From positions 1 to 10,653 of the forward strand of contig JAISXC010000061.1 in the NCBI GenBank assembly GCA_031270875.1: 10,653 bases of DNA, in the 5' to 3' direction. This document shows positions 6,274-10,653 of this stretch, piece after piece (the stretch's first letter is position 1; each line of letters opens with the position of its first letter). Both the position numbers and the translations under genes were made by a program. The stretch is from Desulfovibrio sp. Lineage in GTDB: Bacteria; Desulfobacterota; Desulfovibrionia; Desulfovibrionales; Desulfovibrionaceae. The notes under the pieces are model-generated. The model was given only the letters and a program-made list of their open reading frames with translations, did not search any database and was not told the DNA's origin.

Positions 6274-7570
6274 CGTGGTGAGGCGCACTTCCATCGCGCT
6301 GGTGGCGGCGTTTATCGCCATGTTTGCGCGGGTGCCCTCTTCCGAAGCCCAAAACTCCGCTTCCGCGACATATACCGAGATAACATGGGAGCAGCTCATC
6401 CCTGAATCCTGGCACAGGGAAAACTCTTTCAACGGCCTGAATCTGGACAGTCTTTCCGACAATGATCCGCTTGCCGCCCAGGCAATGGAGGCATATCTCG
6501 CAAAATGGAGAGATGCGCCGCCAAACGGAACGCTTCAGGAAAAACAAGTAAAAATTTCCGGATTTGTCGTTCCGCTGGAGCGGGAGAACAAGTTTTCCCT
6601 GAAAGAGTTTTTGCTGGTTCCTTATTTTGGCGCGTGCATTCACGTCCCTCCTCCTCCTCAAAATCAAGTCATCCATGTCACCCCGCGTTATCCTCTGAAA
6701 GGAATTCAGGCGATGGATACTGTTGTTGTCTATGGAAAAATAATTATAGCCGGAAGCTCAAACACTATTACAGATTCTGTTTATCGTATGGAAGCCGATA
6801 ATGTTGAAGTGTATGACGAAAATACAATATCAAATATTGTTCATGCTATGTTTATTACTTTATTATGTGGAATATCATTATGTTTTTGTTTAATATTTAT
6901 TTATAAAATACAAAAAATCAGTTCATATATTATTTGCTCCAGCATCTGTTTTTCCGCAGGAATTATGTCATGCATTGGAATTTCATCAATAGTTATGAAT
7001 TCATCTTTTACCAATGTAAGTTTGTTTCTCATAAATTTTATATTCACATCTGTTATTATTCGTCTATTGCACAATAAAAACCCAAAAGACGATTTCTGCG
7101 GCAGGATGCAACAGTCGGGGAAATTCACGGCACTGGCTGTCGCCGTGCACAGCCTGCCGGAATATTTTGCCGTGTTCAGCGCGGCCATGGCTGAGCCGGC
7201 GCTTGGTCTCGCCTTGAGCGGGGCGGTGGTCGCCCATAATATTCCCCTGGGGGCCTCCATTGCCTTCCTCTCTCATCAGGGTTCGCGCAATCATACGCTG
7301 CCACGGTTATGCCTGTTGCTTTCCGGCCTTATTCCGGCCGTTGCGGCAATTTTGCTCTATTTGTTCATGCGCTCCCTTTTGCCTGCAAGTCTGGAAACAC
7401 TTTTTTCCTGCGCAGGGGGAATCATGACCTCCATCGCCATAACGGATCTCCTGCCCTCGGCCAAACGGCACGGAAAATATTCCCATGCGCTCTGCGGCTA
7501 CTGCGCGGGAATCCTTTTTATGTTTCTTCTTTTGGCGTTTTTTTATCACGGGAGCGGGAATGGCATATAA
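6251..7570 (+). CDS. Fusion protein: periplasmic DUF3299 domain plus ZIP-type metal permease
   Basis: One uninterrupted 439-residue frame. Residues 1-35 hold a signal or anchor helix (RTSIALVAAFIAMFA). Residues about 40-190 are a DUF3299 domain with the core LLVPYFGACIHVPPPP (C129, H131). Residues about 195-435 are a ZIP permease with eight predicted helices: FSAGIM in helix 2 (M239), HSLPEY in helix 4 (H300, E304), HNIPLG in helix 5 (H329, N330), GGIMTSIAITDLLP in helix 7. ZIP proteins carry metals into the cytoplasm, and a periplasmic N-terminus fits ZIP topology. The helix 5 Glu of the usual HNIPEG motif is Leu333. DNA from about 6770 to 7090 is strikingly AT-rich and covers the domain joint and helices 1-3. 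The ATG 6251 overlaps the permease gene by 23 bp; GTG 6275 or 6278 are alternative starts. Zinc as substrate is inferred from context. Confidence 0.85.
   Translation: MASLSPYDVVRRTSIALVAAFIAMFARVPSSEAQNSASATYTEITWEQLIPESWHRENSFNGLNLDSLSDNDPLAAQAMEAYLAKWRDAPPNGTLQEKQVKISGFVVPLERENKFSLKEFLLVPYFGACIHVPPPPQNQVIHVTPRYPLKGIQAMDTVVVYGKIIIAGSSNTITDSVYRMEADNVEVYDENTISNIVHAMFITLLCGISLCFCLIFIYKIQKISSYIICSSICFSAGIMSCIGISSIVMNSSFTNVSLFLINFIFTSVIIRLLHNKNPKDDFCGRMQQSGKFTALAVAVHSLPEYFAVFSAAMAEPALGLALSGAVVAHNIPLGASIAFLSHQGSRNHTLPRLCLLLSGLIPAVAAILLYLFMRSLLPASLETLFSCAGGIMTSIAITDLLPSAKRHGKYSHALCGYCAGILFMFLLLAFFYHGSGNGI
6781..7080. other. AT-rich island inside the DUF3299-ZIP gene
   Basis: Hand count gives about 76 G/C in 300 bases (25%), against about 68% in the line at 7141-7200 and a generally GC-rich window. 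The tract uses ATA, ATT, TTA and TTT codons heavily and stays in frame. It encodes the end of DUF3299, the joint, and ZIP helices 1-3. Hydrophobicity alone does not explain it, because helices 4-8 of the same protein are GC-rich. Possible causes are a recent segmental import, a recombination joint that has not been ameliorated, or selection on local mRNA structure. Confidence 0.85.
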
Positions 7571-8108
7571 TTTCAGATGGATGATGTTTTTTGCCATTGG
7601 CTGCGTTTTTTGGCATACTTGGGTTGCGGCTGAAGAACCCGCAGGGCAAAACCCGTATCGTGAGGCGAAATGGGAAGAATTGATACCGACGTCGTGGCAT
7701 CCGGAAAAAATTTTTGACGAATTCAATTTTGATGCATTTTCAGATAATGATCCGCGCGCCGGCAAGGTGCTTGAAGCGTTTAACGAAGCCTGGAGAAACG
7801 CTCCCGCCAACCACATCCTGCAGGGTCAGCGTGTAAAAATTCCCGGCTTTGTGGCGCCCCTGGATTGGGAAAATGATGCCCAGTTGAAGGAATTTCTGCT
7901 TGTCCCCTATTTCGGCGCATGCATACATGTCCCGCCACCGCCCGCGAACCAAATCATCCACATCAGGATGGACGCGCCGCTCAGGGGAATCAGGCTGATG
8001 GACGCCGTATGGGTGTACGGAACGATTGCCGTTGAAAGAAATGATTCCGGGGAGATGGGAGCGTCAGGTTACAGCATGAAGCCGGACAAAGTGGAGCCGT
8101 ACGAATGA
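7560..8108 (+). CDS. Stand-alone periplasmic DUF3299 protein
   Basis: The frame runs further upstream, but ATG 7560 (182 residues) is the best start: GGAGCGG lies just before it at 7551-7557, and residues 1-24 then form a signal peptide ending VAA before EEPAG. The mature protein is a single DUF3299 domain with KWEELIPTSWHPEK, a DNDPRAGKVLEAF helix, KIPGFVAPL and the core LLVPYFGACIHVPPPP (C121, H123). It is a close paralogue of the N-terminal half of the preceding fusion protein; the two share a 20-residue identical block around the core Cys and His. DUF3299 proteins are found next to ZrgA-like genes; their biochemistry is not established, and a metal-binding role is inferred. The start overlaps the preceding gene by 11 bp and the stop overlaps the next gene in an ATGA. 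Confidence 0.87.
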   Translation: MAYNFRWMMFFAIGCVFWHTWVAAEEPAGQNPYREAKWEELIPTSWHPEKIFDEFNFDAFSDNDPRAGKVLEAFNEAWRNAPANHILQGQRVKIPGFVAPLDWENDAQLKEFLLVPYFGACIHVPPPPANQIIHIRMDAPLRGIRLMDAVWVYGTIAVERNDSGEMGASGYSMKPDKVEPYE

Positions 8109-8569
8109 TGCCGGCGAAGGATTCCGCCGGCATCAGCCCGGATTTCCTGACAGAGGCGGAGAATCTGTGCAGGCAACAGGGTGTGCGGCTTACCGGCCTG
8201 CGCCGCGCAATACTCGAAATACTCACATCGGCGGATTTTCCCATAAAAGCATATGATATCATTGAACATATGCGGGATAAGGGAAAACGCGTCACGCCGG
8301 CCACAATCTATCGGACATTGGCTTTTTTGCTTCAGAACGGCCTTGTGCATCGTGTGAATTCCCTGAACGCCTATGTACCATGTACCGCCAAACACAGCAA
8401 TCATGTTTTGCTGATGTTTATATGTTCAGAATGTCAAAAGACAACGGAAATAGACGATCAGACTTTGTACAACTCCATGCAGGCAAGGCTTAAGGAATTA
8501 GGCATGTCTCTTCAAGACAGCTGTATTGAGATACAGGGAATCTGCAAGGAATGTACGCAGTATGGATGA
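8105..8569 (+). CDS. zur: Zur-type zinc uptake repressor (Fur family)
   Basis: A 154-residue Fur-family DNA-binding repressor that fits Zur rather than Fur or PerR. The winged-helix region carries VRLTGLRRAILEIL and TPATIYRTLAFLLQNGLVHRV, followed by SLNAYVPC. In E. coli Zur the same spacing carries the regulatory-zinc ligands: here H82 and C93, with H97 or H100 and E115 as likely partners. Structural zinc is provided by two CXXC pairs, C107/C110 and C147/C150. It lacks the His-rich tail of the E. coli protein. The ATG overlaps the previous TGA (ATGA), so it is the last gene of the zinc operon and probably regulates its own synthesis through the dyad at 3571-3600. Repressor class is confident; autoregulation is inferred. 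Confidence 0.9.
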   Translation: MMPAKDSAGISPDFLTEAENLCRQQGVRLTGLRRAILEILTSADFPIKAYDIIEHMRDKGKRVTPATIYRTLAFLLQNGLVHRVNSLNAYVPCTAKHSNHVLLMFICSECQKTTEIDDQTLYNSMQARLKELGMSLQDSCIEIQGICKECTQYG

Positions 8570-8614
8570 TGCGAATGAAGCATTGACTGTGGTGGAAAAG
8601 TCATGCATTCCTGC

Positions 8615-8652
8615 CAGAGCAAATTAACATTGAAAATGTATAATTTGCTCTG
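8615..8652. repeat. 12-bp perfect inverted repeat between convergent genes
   Basis: CAGAGCAAATTA (8615-8626) is mirrored perfectly by TAATTTGCTCTG (8641-8652). Inside, ACAT (8627-8630) can pair with ATGT (8636-8639), leaving one bulged A and a loop of about five bases. It sits between the end of zur on the + strand and the end of the WcbI-like gene on the - strand, ending 12 bp from the latter. The position suits a bidirectional transcription terminator, but neither side is followed by a T-run, so it is not a canonical one. A protein-binding dyad or mRNA 3'-end stabiliser are alternatives. Confidence 0.6.
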
Positions 8653-8664
8653 CAAGGGCGCGCG

Positions 8665-9513
8665 TCAGGCGGCCGGGCGAAAGCCGCGCGGCAGGTTGCG
8701 CAGAAAAACCACCAGATTTTTCACGCCCCGGCTGCGGCAGGCCAGGTAGCAGCTTGTGTATTCCTGGTGGGTCAGGGACGCGGCAAAAACCGGATAACGC
8801 CTCTCGCGCCGAGCGAAGGGCAAGCCCAGAAGCCCGCCCAGCGCCGGATGGATGGGCAGCCAGAACTCGCCGTGGGGGTGGCGGTACGCCCGCCGCGCCG
8901 TTTCGGGCAGGCCCCCGAGCCCCAGCAGACGCAAAAGGCCGTCCGCCAGATGAAAGAGCAGGCCCTCTCCCGGATGGTTTATGGTCAGAAACATCTGTTC
9001 TTCCCGCCAGCGCTCGCGCAGGAGGGGGCCGTAACGGACAGGGCAGGCAGCTTCCCTTTTTTCCGCCTCCCTGAGAGATTCCTCCGCCACGGCCGCCGCA
9101 TCGCCCAGCAACCGGGGCCCCGCGCGCAGATAGAGCCGCAACGCCTCGTGCGGCGCGAGCCCGCGCGCAAGAAGCTCATCCAGCAGGCTGTCCGCGAAGT
9201 CAATGCTTTTTTGGGCATGCGTCCAGAACGGCCAGTAGCCCTTGAAAAAAAAGTTGGGTATTTCAATGCGCCGGCAATCCGGCGAAAGACGGGAGAGCAG
9301 ACGCTCCGTGGAGAGATCCCCCCAGTGCGCCCCCAGCCGCTGGTACAGAAAAAGCCCGCAGCCGCGCAAATCTTTCCGCCCTATGGCTTCGCGCGTATAG
9401 TTGGTATACCCGCGCAGGCGGAAAAGCCGCGCGAAAGCCGGGGTATTTTCCAGCAGGGGGCGCAGGGCCTCACCCTGGCAGTTGGCATGGAGAAGGCAGA
9501 GCGTGCGCGGCAT
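8665..9513 (-). CDS. WcbI-like putative acyltransferase
   Basis: Start chosen at the ATG read from 9513 (282 residues), because a TGAGG lies about 7 nt upstream of it. A GTG at 9561 would add 16 poorly supported residues. The N-terminus LCLLHANCQGEALRPLL carries the NCQ motif (N11, C12, Q13) typical of the WcbI family of putative acetyltransferases linked to capsule and glycan biosynthesis. Further blocks are IEIPNFFFKGYWPFWTHA, a helical middle section, and FLTINHPGEGLLFHLAD, all usual for this family. The C-terminal region ends in VVFLRNLPRGFRP. No glycan genes accompany it in the window, so its acceptor is unknown. It lies 68 bp downstream of queD on the same strand and may share its transcript. 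Confidence 0.7.
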   Translation of the reverse strand: MPRTLCLLHANCQGEALRPLLENTPAFARLFRLRGYTNYTREAIGRKDLRGCGLFLYQRLGAHWGDLSTERLLSRLSPDCRRIEIPNFFFKGYWPFWTHAQKSIDFADSLLDELLARGLAPHEALRLYLRAGPRLLGDAAAVAEESLREAEKREAACPVRYGPLLRERWREEQMFLTINHPGEGLLFHLADGLLRLLGLGGLPETARRAYRHPHGEFWLPIHPALGGLLGLPFARRERRYPVFAASLTHQEYTSCYLACRSRGVKNLVVFLRNLPRGFRPAA

Positions 9514-9581
9514 AATTTGCCTCAAAGGAAACTTGGGGAAACTTTCGGGTAAAGTATGCACGAAACGTGCCGGTAGAGACG

Positions 9582-10007
9582 CTACGGCCGCGACCCCGCG
9601 TTTTCCGGAAGTTCCATGTAGGTCGCGCTCTGCGCGCCCTTCTCCGATACGGTAACGCCGCGAAGGCGCACGGCCGCCGCGCGGGGGTCGGGATGGGTTG
9701 CAAGACGCTCCGCCACGGCCCGCCAGATATGGCGGGCCAGATTTTCCGAGGAGGGATTGAGCGCGTCAAAGGGCGGCGTCTCATTAAGCACGCGGTGGTC
9801 AAGCCCTGTCAGAACCTCTTTCAGCAGGCTTTTGAGAACATTGAAATCCAGCAGCAGGGCCGTGTCCGCGCTGAGCGAGATCCCTTCGACCGTCAGTTCC
9901 ACGGCGAAATTGTGCCCGTGCAGCCGCTCGCACTTGCCCTCATGGCCGCGCAGGGCGTGGGCGGCGGAAAATTCATCCCGGACGGCAAGGCGCCAGAGAG
10001 CCGTCAT
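9582..10007 (-). CDS. queD: 6-carboxy-5,6,7,8-tetrahydropterin synthase QueD
   Basis: A 141-residue member of the PTPS/QueD family. QueD converts dihydroneopterin triphosphate to 6-carboxytetrahydropterin, the second step of queuosine and 7-deazaguanine synthesis in the cytoplasm. Visible: FSAAHAL (H17) and LHGHN (H30, H32) as the zinc histidines, C26 in GKCERLHGH as the catalytic cysteine, LDHRVLNE (H71), the PSSENLARHIW substrate-binding block with E89, and VSEKGAQSATY with E122. All key residues are present. The length is slightly above the roughly 120 residues of E. coli QueD. The start codon overlaps the stop of the small upstream gene (ATGA), so the two are probably translationally coupled. 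No queC, queE or queF is seen nearby. Function is secure. Confidence 0.94.
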   Translation of the reverse strand: MTALWRLAVRDEFSAAHALRGHEGKCERLHGHNFAVELTVEGISLSADTALLLDFNVLKSLLKEVLTGLDHRVLNETPPFDALNPSSENLARHIWRAVAERLATHPDPRAAAVRLRGVTVSEKGAQSATYMELPENAGSRP

Positions 10008-10162
10008 GACATTATCCAGTGGACGACAAAGGCTGAAACAACAACCACAACAATGGCAAGCACCGTGCGGACGCCCTGATTCCAGGCGAAACCCAGCCCC
10101 TCTCCGCCGGCGTCGGCGGGCATGGTGAACGCGTTTTTGATCCTGTCAAAAAAATTCGGCAT
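10004..10162 (-). CDS. Small single-helix membrane protein upstream of queD
   Basis: A 52-residue frame. It begins MPNFFDRIKNAFTMPADAG, continues with a Gly/Glu-rich stretch and GFAWNQGVRT, and ends in one clear transmembrane helix, VLAIVVVVVSAFVVHWI, two residues from the C-terminus (tail-anchored layout). The amphipathic N-terminal part probably lies in the cytoplasm. Its TGA overlaps the queD ATG, and GAGGTG at 10181-10176 could serve as a slightly distant ribosome-binding site (13 nt). The ordered layout (charged amphipathic start, linker, single helix) and the ATGA coupling argue that it is a real gene. I do not recognise a family. It could be a membrane-associated partner of neighbouring enzymes or unrelated. 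Confidence 0.68.
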   Translation of the reverse strand: MPNFFDRIKNAFTMPADAGGEGLGFAWNQGVRTVLAIVVVVVSAFVVHWIMS

Positions 10163-10199
10163 ACAACAACCGTTTCACCTCGGCGGCTCATTCTAATCT

Positions 10200-10653
10200 T
10201 TAGGACGCCCAGAGCGCCAGGGCCTTCTCCAGTTCCGGCCCGGGCCGCACCTTGAGGGAACTGTCCAGCGAAAGCCGGCATTCATAGCCGTCCAGGTCCA
10301 CGCTGGCCAAAGTTTCCACCTGACCGGGGTGATTCCGCAAAATATTCCTCAGAGCCAGCATGTCATCGCGGCCCAGGCGGTGCCGCGGTATGCGCACGCA
10401 AACAGGCTCCAGGCTCGCGGCGCAGTATGCGTCCAGGGCGCAGGCCCCCTGTCCCTCAAACTTGAGTTCCCGGGCCGCGGCCTGCTCCTCCTCATCACCC
10501 TCCTGCGCGTTTTCCCCCCCGCTCTGCAGCCGGGCCGCGATGCGCAGCAGCAGCCCCTCTTTCAGAAAATCCTTCACCTTGTCGTACACAGCGGGAAAGA
10601 ACACCACCTCGGCATGCCCCGTCATGTCCTCCACGCTGACAAAAGCCATGGGA
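10200..10653 (-). CDS. dnaE: DNA polymerase III alpha subunit, C-terminal fragment
   Basis: The last 150 or so residues of a frame that enters from beyond the window's right edge; the Met at 10649 is internal. The stretch MAFVSVEDMTGHAEVVFFPAVYDKV is the OB-fold signature near the end of bacterial DnaE, the replicative polymerase subunit. It is followed by GLLLRIAARLQ, a Glu-rich insertion (about residues 45-60 of the visible part), and a C-terminal domain with LEPVCVRIPRH and LRNILRNHPGQVETL, which matches the clamp and tau interaction end of the family. The gene ends at TAA (10202-10200), 37 bp before the small membrane protein gene. The polymerase active site is outside the window, so only the family is certain. 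Confidence 0.9.
   Translation of the reverse strand, partial: PMAFVSVEDMTGHAEVVFFPAVYDKVKDFLKEGLLLRIAARLQSGGENAQEGDEEEQAAARELKFEGQGACALDAYCAASLEPVCVRIPRHRLGRDDMLALRNILRNHPGQVETLASVDLDGYECRLSLDSSLKVRPGPELEKALALWAS

Noticed and set aside
6700..7100. Frameshift or assembly join between separate DUF3299 and ZIP genes
   Set aside because: The frame stays open without a stop through the AT-rich tract, and that tract itself encodes the correct end of DUF3299 and proper ZIP helices 1-3, so a true fusion is more likely.
8562..8627. A 21-residue frame (starts MDDANEALTVV) overlapping the zur stop
   Set aside because: Too short, with a distant AAGGA (11 nt) and no recognisable pattern. It runs into the inverted repeat and is probably chance.
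8767..9552. A 261-residue + strand frame opposite the WcbI-like gene
   Set aside because: Low-complexity Arg/Pro/Gln-rich composition, while the opposite strand has a recognisable NCQ motif and a ribosome-binding site.
9558..9570. GCACG-AAA-CGTGC hairpin between queD and the WcbI-like gene
   Set aside because: Five pairs only and no T-tract on the minus strand; too weak to call a terminator.

Overview
The window is GC-rich, gene-dense bacterial DNA. Gene content and packing suggest a Desulfovibrio-like sulfate reducer (Desulfovibrionaceae). The basis is a PreP-type M16 protease, a CbiR-like cobamide enzyme, a divergent DHH phosphoesterase, rlmN, queD and a dnaE end, all tightly stacked. This assignment is an inference from protein style; there is no rRNA to confirm it.

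There are three blocks. (1) Positions 1-3463, + strand: the 3' end of an M16 metalloprotease gene, a cobamide-remodelling phosphodiesterase (cbiR), a DHH-family phosphoesterase and rlmN. The last three overlap by 22 and 29 bp. (2) Positions 3566-8569, + strand: a six-gene operon read here as a zinc-acquisition locus. It opens with a TTGACA box running into a 30-bp near-palindrome. Next come a ZrgA-type periplasmic protein (DUF2796), an ABC ATPase, an FtsX/MacB-type permease, a fusion of a periplasmic DUF3299 domain to an 8-helix ZIP-type metal transporter, a second stand-alone DUF3299 protein, and a Zur-type Fur-family repressor. Neighbouring genes overlap or lie within a few bases, so the six are probably co-transcribed and translationally coupled. 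The likely logic is that low zinc releases Zur from the palindrome and the operon makes the uptake parts plus more Zur. (3) Positions 8665-10653, - strand: a dnaE 3' end, a 52-residue membrane protein, queD and a WcbI-like putative acyltransferase. Blocks 2 and 3 converge on a short intergenic region with a perfect 12-bp inverted repeat.

The most notable part is block 2. It resembles the Zur-controlled zrg zinc-uptake locus of Vibrio cholerae, but it has zur as the last gene, a ZIP permease fused to DUF3299, a second DUF3299 copy, and a sharp AT-rich island (about 25% GC over 300 bp by hand count) across the fusion joint. The fusion directly links the uncharacterised DUF3299 family to zinc transport across the inner membrane.
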